Of a DNA stretch of 64,000 nucleotides, positions 10,881 through 21,971 are shown piece after piece. The translations under genes and the position numbers were made by a program. The DNA is from Hansfordia pulvinata (Eukaryota > Ascomycota > Sordariomycetes > Xylariales): NCBI GenBank assembly GCA_006538405.1, contig BJKQ01000011.1:1427501-1491500 (forward strand). Direction: 5' to 3'. The notes under the pieces are model-generated. The model worked only from the letters and a program-made list of their open reading frames with translations, had not been told where the DNA came from and did no database searches. How positions within the stretch are numbered: position 1 is the stretch's first letter; the number at the start of each line of letters is the position of its first letter.

Positions 10881-12414
10881 ATGTTCAAACGAAAATGGTC
10901 CGGTCTACCCCCGGACCCCTCGTTCCCTCCGGATCTCGAACAGCTTGGGTGAGTAGCCCGCAAAAGATCCGTCTTCTGACACTGCTGAGTTGATATCGCA
11001 AACAGGACATACTGACAACACGCAGTTACTTCATCAATGAAGACGACGAGATTCGCTCCCGCGAGAACTCCGACAACTACTGGAAGTTCCACATCAACCG
11101 AAATGAGCGCTTGAACGTGCGTCAAAGATTTGCCCTGCTGGGTCAGCAACCCCGACTCCTTGCTCCTCTACTTGAAAAAGTTTTCGTTGTCGCTGACCGT
11201 CAAAGACATCATCGAGAAAGAGATTCATAAACGTCTTCAGACAATGTCCCTCAAGAAGCGCAGTCTGCCATTCAGTATCCCATCGACCAACTTCCCTCAC
11301 GTTCCTATTTTCACCAGTAGCGATCTGTATTCAAAGTCGCGCGTCGTCGTCATATTTGGCGACGAGAAACAAGATCTGGGCGTGCTGGCCCAGCGCGTCA
11401 TCGGAGGTCGCGGGGGCATCAACCATGGCTCTATGGTCAGTGTAGTAGCAGAGCTACAAAGACAGCGGTCAGCCGAAGACGATAAGTCCCCGCCCGGCAT
11501 AATTCTCGCCAACACTGGTCAGCTACTGTGGTGGCCAGAGGGTCATCGTGCGGTCACCATGACCACCTGGGATGCCATCCCCATGCGAAGTGCAGTTCAT
11601 GAGGGCGATTTAATTGACGACTCAAAACATCGTATTCCAGGCAACCATACTCCGCTTCAGCACGTTCAGTACATTTTCGAGCAGGTCATCCCCGCCTTTG
11701 TCAAACCCGAAGCTACTTTGCAGGTCGTTGGCATTGAAACCGGTGTTGGGGCGGTGATCGATTATCTTGGGCAAAATGACGTCTGGGGTCTATGGCGCGA
11801 TCGAGTCACTTGTTTTGCCAATGTTGGTGGTCTTTACCCCATCTCAGAGGTTGAAAGCGCCGACTTCAGGTCCTTCGTGCGCGAGGCAAGTAATCATGAC
11901 GCCCAGCTCCACCTTACCAGCAATACTGACAGATTCGTTGTGCCCAGAAAGCCAGAGCATGGGTGACGACTACAGCACCGCGTGGCCGCCCGATTTCAGG
12001 GCCTGGGGAAACCCCTCGACCACTACCTTTACCGACCAGGGTTGCCTGGTAGTGAGCGGCGGTGTCGACCATCATACCGAATTGCTCATGGTGGAAGCGC
12101 GCAGTGACATTCTTGATTTTCTCCAAGGCGTCGCTTGTCCTCTAGGCCCAGAGGCAGACCGCACCTACATCAACCCGGACGAGGTATCCTTTGCCGACCC
12201 TACTGTTCCCGTCAACGATCATTGGGCACCAGATGAATCAACATGCCTCGAGCCCGACGTCGATGTCCGTGTTGTGGATGAAGATGAAGTGCGCGCGATC
12301 CCCAACGACCTAGGCAGCCCGGGAGGCCGCTGCGTAGCATGGTCCGCTGAAGAGAAAAAGACTGCTTCCGGTGGTCTTGCTCATCATGGATACACGAATC
12401 TGGCCCCCGCATGA
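10881..12414 (+). CDS. Arb2-domain protein, with an ambiguous splice site or frameshift
   Basis: Exons 10881-10948, 11026-11141, 11206-11889 and 11948-12414 give one open model of about 444 residues. The N-terminus MFKRKWSGLPPDPSFPPDLE, then GYFINEDDEIRS and SRVVVIFGDEKQDLGVL, RVIGGRGGINHGSMVSVV and PPGIILANTGQLLWWPEG match the fungal Arb2 family. This family is related to the S. pombe Arb2 subunit of the Argonaute siRNA chaperone complex and to the C-terminal domain of class II HDACs. A role in silencing is therefore possible but unproven. The last junction is odd: a GT donor at 11890 keeps the frame open, while a GC donor at 11886 (GAG|GCAAGT) gives the more family-like KARAWVTTTAPRGRPI, which then needs a one-base gain near 11990-12040 to rejoin GCLVVSGGV. 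The exact protein around there is uncertain. Confidence 0.82.
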
Positions 12415-14197
12415 TTCCGCTGATTGGCTCCATGCCTCAGGCTCGGGTCGCTAATGGGAAACACTCGATCCCGCATGAAAAGGCCTTACAATCTCAATGC
12501 CATTGCTGCACTTCCCATCTATGAAGTCTGCGATTGCGACTTCAAGCTGGGGGCTCACATGAGTTGGAAGCTGAGTACTGCATCGATCAGGTACCGCAAT
12601 GTCATGAGGTACAGGCATAGATCTCCAACAACCCCCATATTATTGTGTCCCGAGGTTCGGAGGGTTTCGTTTTGACGTTTGCGATTTGATTTGATTTTTA
12701 GGGACAACGAGTCCGCTTATCGAGCGATTTTAGACCTCGGCACCAATGGACTGTATGCATCCCTCATTCACTGGTATGTGTAACGTGAACTGATTCAGAC
12801 GCTGAACGCGCCACCTTTGTTGGGGTCTTCAAAGCTTCCAGGCTGGAAGTCGACGTTGCATCTGCGCGTAGCCCATTCATTCGTGACTCCAGCATCCTCT
12901 AAGACCATCCCCACGAGCTTGTGGGCAGCCGAGACACGCGCCACGCCGGGAGTCAGTCAACCACCCACACGCATGCTCGACTGATGAGACAAGAATAGCG
13001 ATGGACACCATCCCTAGCGACTCTGGCTTGCGCGCGTGCGTGGAAGACTCTGTGCGATTGCAGATACCAACTGCCTCCCTGGCCAGCCAGTTGTCACCTT
13101 CCCTTCAGCGGCCTTCCTTCGGCTTTATCTGCGCGCACCCCCTTGCCTTCCCTTCGAGGAGGGATCGAGAGGATTTGGGGAGAACATGTTGGTGCCAGTA
13201 GTGTCTTGTCGGGAGAGAGGAGGGGTTGTTCCAATCACGCGACACCAGGACCAGAAAGTTCAGCGTTTACATCATCATCTGGCTCGAACCTATTGCAATG
13301 CGTACACAGAGGCTGGGTAGCTTTTGCGACCTCTGTGTCGGGACTTGGTATATCGTGGCAGGGCGGTGAGGCGTGCCCGAAGATCAGAGCAGAAGCGCGG
13401 AAGCCTCGAGCCACCGCACAACCCCTTTGGGGGGCTGCATTAAGACCTGGGCTTATCGCGTGTACCCAAGCCCCTATTGAATTATGGGAGTCAGTACAGC
13501 TGCGTTTCTACTACGTACAGGGTTCAACGATCTGCAGGGGTTGGGGCGTGGACTCTTCTTTTCATCGGCCGTTGAACGACCAACAATGCGCGACCGGGCA
13601 TATTCGCGCTGCAGAGGCCGACTTGCCTCGAGCGTCGGGTCGGTACTTGCATCTTACTCACCTGGGTTCCATAACACAGATATATCGAGGAAAAGTGAAG
13701 AATGAGCATTTGATCTATTCTTATGGTCGTCCCTTTCTGACATTAGGGTTAGAGAAACAAAATGCCACTGCGGTGACAGTGATAAATCAGGACCACCTCC
13801 AACTCCATCGCAAACCCACGCCACCCCGGGGTACAGCTGGACCTTCCCACGGCGTTTGCGGTTGAAGCTACACTGGCAGCTTTTCGTACGCCCCCGCATC
13901 GGTCGGGTGGAAACGAGCCCGAACCAAGCCTGAAAACATAATGAATCAAAGGAAAACAGAAACGACAAAGAGAAACATGGGCGGTGTGCATTCGGCACGG
14001 TCGTAGAGGCAAAGACTCGCGACAGTGGATTCGCTGGTCTGGACTCGAGTGACCAAGTGAAAGAACACAACTACAGGGAATGCGGCATTCTGATCAGTCG
14101 TCTGGCTTCGCAATCAGTGGTAGTTCGTACAAAGGAAATCGCCGCTGTAGCTATCGAAGTTCAGTAAAGTATGGTACATGACGGGCCTCAAGTCTTC
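12415..14197. other. Convergent intergenic region
   Basis: Lies between the stops of the Arb2-domain gene (plus) and the 802-residue gene (minus). Frames exist, the longest at 13143-13865 on the plus strand, but none shows a domain or credible gene structure. It probably holds 3' untranslated sequence. Confidence 0.4.
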
Positions 14198-16606
14198 TTA
14201 GCGCTCTTCGCTGCTACGGACAATCTCACAAAGAGCGCGTAAGAAGAGTGGGTCGACTTCTTCTTTGCGAGAAGCCGCTGCAACCGGCTGTTCGGGTACG
14301 ATACCAGCAGCTCCAGTCGTCAAACGCAGGGTAGCGACGAGGCGAGCGACGCATCGTGCCAGATCGCGGCGCAGATCAAGCAATGCTGTCACCTCGGGGT
14401 TCTGGATGCCGATTTGCATCGGATATAGAGGAGGGGCAGGATTTTGAAGAGCCTCGCTTGAGATATGCTTGGGGGTTCTCTTATCCCGGTGGTGGCGGCC
14501 CAAGAGTCGGCTCTTTGCGTTGGAAGTGGAAGTGTCGTCGGAAGAGGACAAGGCAGAAGGGTCCGATGAGCCGTTCATACCCAGTCCTAGGCGTTTCTTC
14601 TCCTGGAGGGCGCGTGATTTCATCTTATGAATCACAGCGGCACCACGGGACGAAGATCCCGGCCTCTGTTGGCTCCCAAAGGGAGTGGTAGATGACTGCA
14701 TTGTGGTCGGCCTGCTGGCCTCTTTCAGTCCCAACAACGTGGCAGCCTTCGAAGGAATCCGGGTGCGCTTTGACTCGCTCCCAATGCCGTCGTCGCTGTT
14801 GTCATCCTCGTTGTCGGTGCCCATGAGAGCAAGAAGCTCGGCATCGACACTATTTTGATTGTGGGTCTGGGGGCGGTTTCTGTTGCCGACGAATAGTGCC
14901 GACCGTGGGCACAAAGACGTAATGTAGTTGTAGACGAGGAGGTGGGCGTACAAAGCGTCGCACAGATAATCGGTGCTTGCGGGAAATATGTTCTTGAGTG
15001 ACACCCAGTCAGGTTCAGCGGGCGGCTCTCGGGTGCCGTTTTGCATCATTCCAGCGCCCATGTCTGGGAAGCTGCCGCCGGAAAAGTCGTCCTCCAGGTT
15101 TTGCTCATTGGTGCCAGATGAGAAGCCCTGCATGATCTGTTGCTTTTTCGAAGTCACCCAGCGCCACGTGGAAGATTTGGGGATACCACCGGTAGTAGCG
15201 TCGTGGGACAGCGACCTGGTATTGGAGACAGGGGCCGAAACAGGCGGAGACATTGAGGGGGATGCGTTGCTGAAGGCTCCGAACTGCTTGTTGAACTGGT
15301 TTCTGCGTGAACGGGCACGGACCGTTTCGACTGCCAGGCTTCCACATGTTAAGATGGTATCAGGGAAGCAGGAAACGGAGATGCGAAGGCTCTCCATAAC
15401 GTTGGCCGGCAAAGGCATGCGAGACGAGGGCTCTCCGCCGTACTGGGGCGGATTGGCGGCATACCCATGCAGCATCGACTCCAGCCACATGTCGACGTTG
15501 ACCGGCTGAGGTGCTATCTCAAGCTGGTCGATCGTGCTGGAAGTCTTGTCCGTGACTGGGTCCTCGGCCCTGCAGCTGCCTGTTTCGGCGATGTCTTCGA
15601 ATCGAGCACGTCGAGGACGTCCTTTAGCTGGCGCCTCTCGGTTGCTGTTTTCTTTCATCGGGACCTGAACGGGCTCAGTAGGCGTGGCCTGATATTTTGG
15701 GTCGATGCGGTCTTTCGGATTGGATGTCACAGCAGATTCCGGTTCGTGGGTCGGGTGCAGAGTCGCTGGAGTGGGCGGTCGGTTGATCTGGGTGTCAAGG
15801 TGAGAGTGAGATGAAGAATCGTCCCTCTCCCAAGCAGACCAGTCTGTAGATCGGAGAGGCACACCGGCCGGGTGATCCCAAGCTTCGTTTTCCATATGGG
15901 GCGTAGGCGTTTCCATGGCATCGTAGTAGTTTTGTTCAGGTGATCTGGGTAGGGGAGAGGCAGCAAACCGCCCAGTGGGAGGAGATCTGGAGACCAAGGA
16001 CTTGGTCCTCAGGTTGTCCACGTCAATGCAGCGGGAGAGATGGCGAGACGAAAGTGGCAGGCCAGAGAGGCTGTGTCTGCGCTCGGGGGCTTCTGGCAGC
16101 TCCGGGAGTGCGGCAGCATCATCATCATCCCCCAGGTCCATCCAGCTTTGGCTGCTCACCTCTGGCAGTGCCACCAGTGGTGGCCTGTCGCTGGCAGGAG
16201 AGATGTGTTTCTCGGAGCTGATGGATGTCGCTGGCGTGTCGATGGACATGTTTCTTGTCTTGATGGGCTGGGGCTCTGCACAGCCTGAAGATGCACTGTT
16301 GATGGATTCCCCGTCGCTCTGGCCCTGGTGGAATTCATCTCCCAAGGCGAACAGCTGTGAGTACTGTAGCCCTGAAGAGGGACCGGACTTGGCTTCGAAG
16401 AGAAGCTCACGGGGCCGTGATGGCATGATGAAGTCCATGGTTCCGTCCTGCAGCGACAGTGTCCTTCTGCTCCTGGTGTCTGATATGGAGGGCTCGGGGG
16501 TGCCAGCGGTCAAGGAGCGGGAGTGGAAGACCGATTTTGACTGCTCAAGATCCACGGCAAGCAGTTCTGGCAGGTTGCAGTCTGTGAAGAGAAACGAGTC
16601 GTCCAT
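14198..16606 (-). CDS. Intronless 802-residue protein of unknown function
   Basis: One uninterrupted minus-strand frame starting MDDSFLFTDCNLPELL and ending RALCEIVRSSEER. Most of the protein is Ser/Pro/Asp-rich and looks disordered, with a poly-Asp patch (GDDDDAAALPELPEAPE) and many SP/TP sites that could be phosphorylated. Three parts look folded: a segment around residues 370-440 (VDMWLESMLHGYAANPPQYG), a helical segment near 560-590 (WVSLKNIFPASTDYLCDALY then AHLLVYNYITSLC), and a C-terminal helix pair (NPEVTALLDLRRDLARCVAR). There is no signal peptide or membrane helix. The pattern of conserved-looking islands in a disordered chain suits a regulatory or scaffold protein, but I do not recognise the family. 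The frame length alone makes the gene convincing. Confidence 0.9.
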   Translation of the reverse strand: MDDSFLFTDCNLPELLAVDLEQSKSVFHSRSLTAGTPEPSISDTRSRRTLSLQDGTMDFIMPSRPRELLFEAKSGPSSGLQYSQLFALGDEFHQGQSDGESINSASSGCAEPQPIKTRNMSIDTPATSISSEKHISPASDRPPLVALPEVSSQSWMDLGDDDDAAALPELPEAPERRHSLSGLPLSSRHLSRCIDVDNLRTKSLVSRSPPTGRFAASPLPRSPEQNYYDAMETPTPHMENEAWDHPAGVPLRSTDWSAWERDDSSSHSHLDTQINRPPTPATLHPTHEPESAVTSNPKDRIDPKYQATPTEPVQVPMKENSNREAPAKGRPRRARFEDIAETGSCRAEDPVTDKTSSTIDQLEIAPQPVNVDMWLESMLHGYAANPPQYGGEPSSRMPLPANVMESLRISVSCFPDTILTCGSLAVETVRARSRRNQFNKQFGAFSNASPSMSPPVSAPVSNTRSLSHDATTGGIPKSSTWRWVTSKKQQIMQGFSSGTNEQNLEDDFSGGSFPDMGAGMMQNGTREPPAEPDWVSLKNIFPASTDYLCDALYAHLLVYNYITSLCPRSALFVGNRNRPQTHNQNSVDAELLALMGTDNEDDNSDDGIGSESKRTRIPSKAATLLGLKEASRPTTMQSSTTPFGSQQRPGSSSRGAAVIHKMKSRALQEKKRLGLGMNGSSDPSALSSSDDTSTSNAKSRLLGRHHRDKRTPKHISSEALQNPAPPLYPMQIGIQNPEVTALLDLRRDLARCVARLVATLRLTTGAAGIVPEQPVAAASRKEEVDPLFLRALCEIVRSSEER

Positions 16607-19600
16607 TGCTCTGTGGGAGGCAGGGTATCAGACAATGCCACCAGGCCCATGGAACAGGGACAGTCAGGTAGGGGGACGGACCAGGTTGTTCTGCCACCGA
16701 ACCCGCTATTTAGAGAGGTTGCGCCCCCTGGGCAGGTCTTACACCACGGGAATTTTGTTTCTCAGCGGGCCAAGGTGAGCAAGGGATTCAAGAGATGCAA
16801 GACACCTGCGCTTCGGGCTGGGGCTGATGCTGGTCCCTGCTGAATCGGATTGCAAGTCTGGCTGGCAAGCTGGTTACACAGGAAGCAGGGCTCGAGACAG
16901 TCTCAGCTGGAGAGAGAGAGGGGAGAAAGAAGGAGAATGACAGGAGGAGAATTGTAGACTCGGAATGGAATGCAGCGCGAGGCATGCTTGCTTTGAAGCC
17001 ACGGGCATAGGCACGAAGGCGTCGCCACGCGCCGTGACGGCAGTCTAGTGAATGCTGGGCCACGCCCCTCAGAGATAAGCAAAACATGGCCCATGTACTC
17101 GCACCTGTAGGTGTGTATGACAAACCGGCTTCTGAGACACCTCAGAGCAAGCAAGATGACCTTGCTTTTTCTTTCTCCTCCTCTCTCTTCCCACTTGCGG
17201 GTGTGGGACAAAGGCACAGGGCGGGCTACCAAGGGATCGGCACTAGGTGTGGCAGGCCCAGGGCGCGCCAGCCTGGTTTTTCTTCCATTTACGCACAAGT
17301 AGTCGAGGCCATAGAGCGGACCAGTGGTCGGAACCCGGCCATTCGGTCACGGCGCCGAGGCAAAGACCCCGAGCTGGCACCGCGGGCGTGCATGGGCGCA
17401 GGTGGCGTCGACTGGTGGGCGCGGGATCATGAGTGGCCGGAGCTGTGTGGCCTGCCTGGGAGGCGACGGGGGTAGGATGGCGAACATCGAGTGACGAGGG
17501 CTGAGCGAACCGTGGGCGCGGTGGAGTGAGCGAGTGTCCTGGCACGCCGCCGTGTGTTGGAGGCGCTCGAACTCGTATCGTTCGGGCGGCGTGGTGACAA
17601 TGGGCTGTTGGACAGACTGCCTTGTGTCACCGGACCGGGGCCTTTCTCTGGGCCATGTGGGCATGGGCGTGTATGATGAAATTGGCGATGTGATGTGGGC
17701 TGGCTGCGGCCATCTCCAATGGAGGGGCCGAAGCGGCGGGCCAGAAAGAAATATCCCACATGATAGCTGCGAGACTACGACTGCAAGCTACCAGCGCGCC
17801 CTCCCCGCGGTCTTACAAGAGGTACATAAAGTACCCAGGTAGGTAGGCAGGTAGGTCATGTATATTGGCTTCGTGGGCTTAGGAGCAGCTACCTGCCTTC
17901 AAGGCTGCGCTACATGTAGGCACATAGGTGCCGGGCTGGGTTTGAAGTAGGTGCGAGTTCCCATAGAGTCTACTTAGAGGACTTGGATCCCCGACGTCGT
18001 CAGCTACGATTAGGTAGATCGAACTATCTCCCGAGTATCTAAACTGTGGGCCCGGGCACCTGCATGGGGTGAGAACCCAGCATCCAATGCTTCAACCTTG
18101 AAATGTACCTCGCTTCACGAACCCTCGCCTAATGGATTTATTGTGATTAAGCCTGATGCTACCTACCCGTACATGTAGAGTTGCTTGCCGTTAACGGGCA
18201 CCCCCGATTATCACCACTTTGACACGACTGCGCGTACAGCTCACCACTTGGACCCGTTGCATGGTCCTGTTCAATAGGTAAGGTAGTCTGGCAAAGAACA
18301 GAGCGCCAATGTGTCTGGTGAGTCTCGCGAGACAGGGCTTGACGGACGAGCACTCGTGCGATTGAAGCACTTGGATTTGCGCTGCGTTGAGATTTCCGCA
18401 CGATAAAAAGGGTCTGCCACGCAAGGGGGTGTGGGCATGCTGATCAGTGAATCCCTTGGTACGGTACTTGGTTGTTTTCCTGACTTCCATAACATGGATG
18501 TACATACTCCAGTCGTAAGGAACTCGTGTCCGTGCCTTACCCTCACAACATGTCGAGCTGGCCTTCTCTTCTTCTTCTGTCGTAACGGCAAACGGCGGCT
18601 TGCGCGACCAGCCGTCCATGGGACCGTCTTCCGTACGATACCCCGGACCACGCAGCCGGCCCTACCTACGAGTACCTAAATTCCACGTACATGTAGATCC
18701 AGCTTATTATTAGCCCTCCCAAGCCACGCGCGCCGTTGGGAAAGGCCCTCACCCTGTCACCCTTGACACCCTGTCGCTACTCGTACAAGTACGCGTACCG
18801 TACCGACTGCGCCCACAAGTGCCCGTCTGGCCGCCCCGGATCAGCCGTGCATGCATCTACGAGTTAGGTGCTCCGTAGCTGGCATCGCCGGCCAGAGCGG
18901 TGCGAGGTCGATCGCCTGGCGAAACGGTCATGTCGGCCGGCATGGGCCTGCGGTAACCCGATCTGGCTCGTGATCCAATCTCGAAGCCGGCCCGCGGCTG
19001 TCCGACGCGCACAGCTCCAACAAGACTGGGCCGAGGGGGCACGGCATGACGAGGCACGGCGCGGCACGGCTCCGCGAACCGAACTGCGTGGCACGGGCAA
19101 GAAGGCCTCGCTGCCTGCCTAAGGTACTACCTACACGACGGTGAGTCCCGCCTCCAGCTGGGGGCGGTCTCTGGTCGCACACGTACGAGTACTGCTTTTT
19201 GCCCGTCCGTCGTCGGGATCCCCCTGAATGTCGGCGCCTGTCTCCCTGTGCTTGTGCGTGCTGCGCTTGTGCTGATCAACCTGTGCCACCCACGCATGGC
19301 CATCTTCGGGCTTGCCAGCGCTTCACAGCATCGCCTCATGCAACAGCCGCCTTCCGCTGTGTCGGTCTTGCGTGGCCGCTTGGCTGCGGACTGGCCCGGA
19401 TGGGCAAGAAGGAAAAAAAGAAATAGGAAAAAAAGAAAGCAAACGCAAGGTCGCCCACCTGTCTTTGTCTGTCTTACATGGCCGTCCAGAATGGAAAAGG
19501 AGGCGCATGCGCCGAGGCGGACCCTCCAGGTGCGGGACCCACACCCCCGGACCTGTGCCCCCCCAACCCGACCCATCCCAGCACCCCACCCCAGCGAGCA

Positions 19601-21301
19601 ACGTGGGAGGCCAGCGGGCGAGACCAGGGCCTACGACTTAGGTACTCGTACGGTCCATCTCCCGAGGTACGGGTGCTCGCTCGAGGAGAGTCCCGGGGAC
19701 AGCTCCACCCAGGGATCCTGCCAACCGCCAGACATCCCCATAAAGGTTGGGCTTGCGGAGGTTACAGTGACAGATGCGCCTCGGGAACTGCAACTGGGCT
19801 CACGGTTCCCTGTCCACTCGGCGTAGCAGGGCGTGGTTCTCGTCTGCATTTGCCATCCATGGATGTCGACGGGAATCCCTTCAGTCTTTCAAGCACTACT
19901 CGTACTCTTGTCGCCCACAGCTGATACAGACAGCCACTGGATGAGGATTGGTGCCCAAGACCCTGCAGGACATCCAATACATTCCAATATTCCCGTCACA
20001 GCCCTCCTGGAATGATGGGCCCTGCAGTGGCCTTTTGCCCGTACCTGGTGCTGGCGTACCTTACTCGCTCGTACCTGGCGCGTGTCTGGGCCGAGTGTGC
20101 TCACATCCCTGCAGCCTGTAATGGCCCGCATCGCCCACACTGCATTCAAAAGCTTTCCTGTCAGCGCGGTTACTCGTACATGCTCAACTAGGTAGGCAGG
20201 CAATGGCGAGCAAATAGTTGCGTCTCTTGCCGATCGTCCCTTGAAGCGCATCGATCAGCCGGTGGTGGCAGACATGAGCAACGAAAGAGACCAGGCAGGC
20301 ATTGGGAGGCCTACTCGTTACATGTCCGCCAACATCTGCTCTCCCACTCTTGTCTGCAGGGCTCTCCGTCCTTGTACTTTCCCGTTCCCGCCGGCCGGAC
20401 CGACCGAACGGGAACGCGACAGGCAGGTATCGAGCATCATGTCAGAGACGGCTCACGAGAACTCGGGCTGGGGAGATTGCACGCGCAAAGCCAACACGAG
20501 CCAGAGCGACGCTGGGCTGACGGGCTTCCCAGGAACAACCCCGTCATTGGACTCAGCGCGACGGGCGTCGATCAGCTCAGTCAATCGAGAAATCTGACTG
20601 CGCCGTCGAACGCTTCCAACCCGTCCGGGCTGCCCAGCCGCCTGGGCTTAGGTACTTATTACTTGGACATACCTCATGCCCATGCAGTTCTTGGTGCCCA
20701 GTGCTTGTAGGTGGTTCCTGGGGATGCCGTTCACCACGAGGGATACCCGTCAGCACATGTACTCGTACCTGCCTGAGGCTCACCGTCGAGCCAAGAGATG
20801 CCCAGCTACACGATCACGCCCGTCGCGCAGCCTCGTACTTCATGCCAGTTGAACCGGCGGCTTACACCGTTCCCCACCACTCCGCGTCCCGCCAGAGGCA
20901 TACAATCCGTTGCTTCCTCCGAGCGAGGACTGAATTCCAGCGGACATCGTCAAGGGCGTCTTCCACTTGATGTCCCGGGGCGCGGCAAGGGCTGCGATGC
21001 TGTGATTGACTGGCTGATAAGTACGCACCATAAACACGGCGCTTCCTTCTAATAAGCTTGGTTCGAGTTGGATAAGCAGATATCAAACTATTCTATATAG
21101 CTATTCATCCACGTGAAACTTGTTATACGTGTAGATCACATATCTCGAGATGGAAAACTCGTCTTCCGGCCGTACTGGAGTCTGGCACTCTCCTCAGACT
21201 GTCCAAGTTGCATCCACAGTGCACACGCAGTAGCCGGTGCAGTCTCCGCGAAGGCACGGCTCATTGGAGCTTTCTGCTCTAGGTTCTCCTGTCTCTACCA
21301 T
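16607..21301. other. Gene-poor 4.7-kb intergenic region
   Basis: The left end should be the promoter of the 802-residue gene. The remainder has only short frames in conflicting directions. It contains an AGGTAGG repeat (17837-17856), many TACCTA units, GTACATGTA and CGTACGAGTAC motifs, and AAAAAGAAA tracts near 19410-19440. I find no tRNA, rRNA or transposase-like signal. Confidence 0.4.
17837..17856. repeat. AGGT tetranucleotide repeat, imperfect
   Basis: AGGTAGGTAGGCAGGTAGGT: five units with one T-to-C change. Confidence 0.7.
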
Positions 21302-21971
21302 TTATGAGTCAGGAGCCTTGCCTGCCATTAAGTCATGATAATCTTTAACCTCCTTCCCAAGACCATCGGTGCCATCCTTGTAGCACCAAAGGCTAAGCGA
21401 TTCATGCTCCCTGTTTAGTGACTCGCCCTTTGCTCTGAAGCGACCTAGGTGGCTGGTCTGCACCAGTCCATCGCAATCAGGATCGCTCCATGTCACTTGC
21501 GGATTGTTTTCGGTCAGCGGCTCGGCTCCCACCTCCTCCGATCGAGACAGGGACATGGGGAACTTACTGATCCGACAATGGAGGTTGGGTTCGCGCGCGA
21601 GCCCAAGATCGTGCTCAATCTCTTCCAGCATGACACACTTTGAGCCAGGTGCGTTGACACATTTGTTACCCACTGGATGGAAAGGAACATGAAATGTCAG
21701 TGTCAATCCATGGGTTCATTCGTTTCTAGGGACTGGCAACAGTGCGAGGGTTTTACTGACCGGGGCCGTATCCACGCTTATACTTCAGCTTTGCAGTCCT
21801 TTCACCTTGACAGGGGTAACCGGGCGTGTAGACCTTTTCAGCCTCCTCAGTGTAAGCACCAAAGGTGTAATCCACATCGTCCCAGTCGTTCAGGCGTCCG
21901 GGCAGGCCGTGTACTGTATTCCCTGCGAAGGGAGCCAAAGCCCAGAACGCGAGTCCAAAAGTACCCCTCAT
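21302..21971 (-). CDS. Small secreted cysteine-containing protein, candidate effector
   Basis: Minus strand, exon 1 21971-21761 and exon 2 21672-21302, joined by a GTCAGT...CCATCCAG intron to give 193 residues. A second in-frame intron (21567-21496, 72 nt, GTAAGT donor, CTGAC branch, AAG acceptor) would shorten the product to 169. The N-terminus MRGTFGLAFWALAPFAGNTV is a plausible signal peptide cleaved near HG|LP. The mature part has six cysteines (54, 75, 83, 103 and two near the C-terminus in DPDCDG and LWCYKDG), an even number that suits disulfides. No membrane helix or catalytic motif is visible. Size, secretion signal and cysteines fit a fungal small secreted protein that might act outside the cell or in a host; that role is inference. 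It lies beside an AT-richer, repeat-like segment. Confidence 0.65.

Noticed and set aside
13143..13865. A 240-codon plus-strand frame in the convergent region
   Set aside because: No domain, no plausible composition, and it conflicts with the likely 3' regions of both flanking genes.
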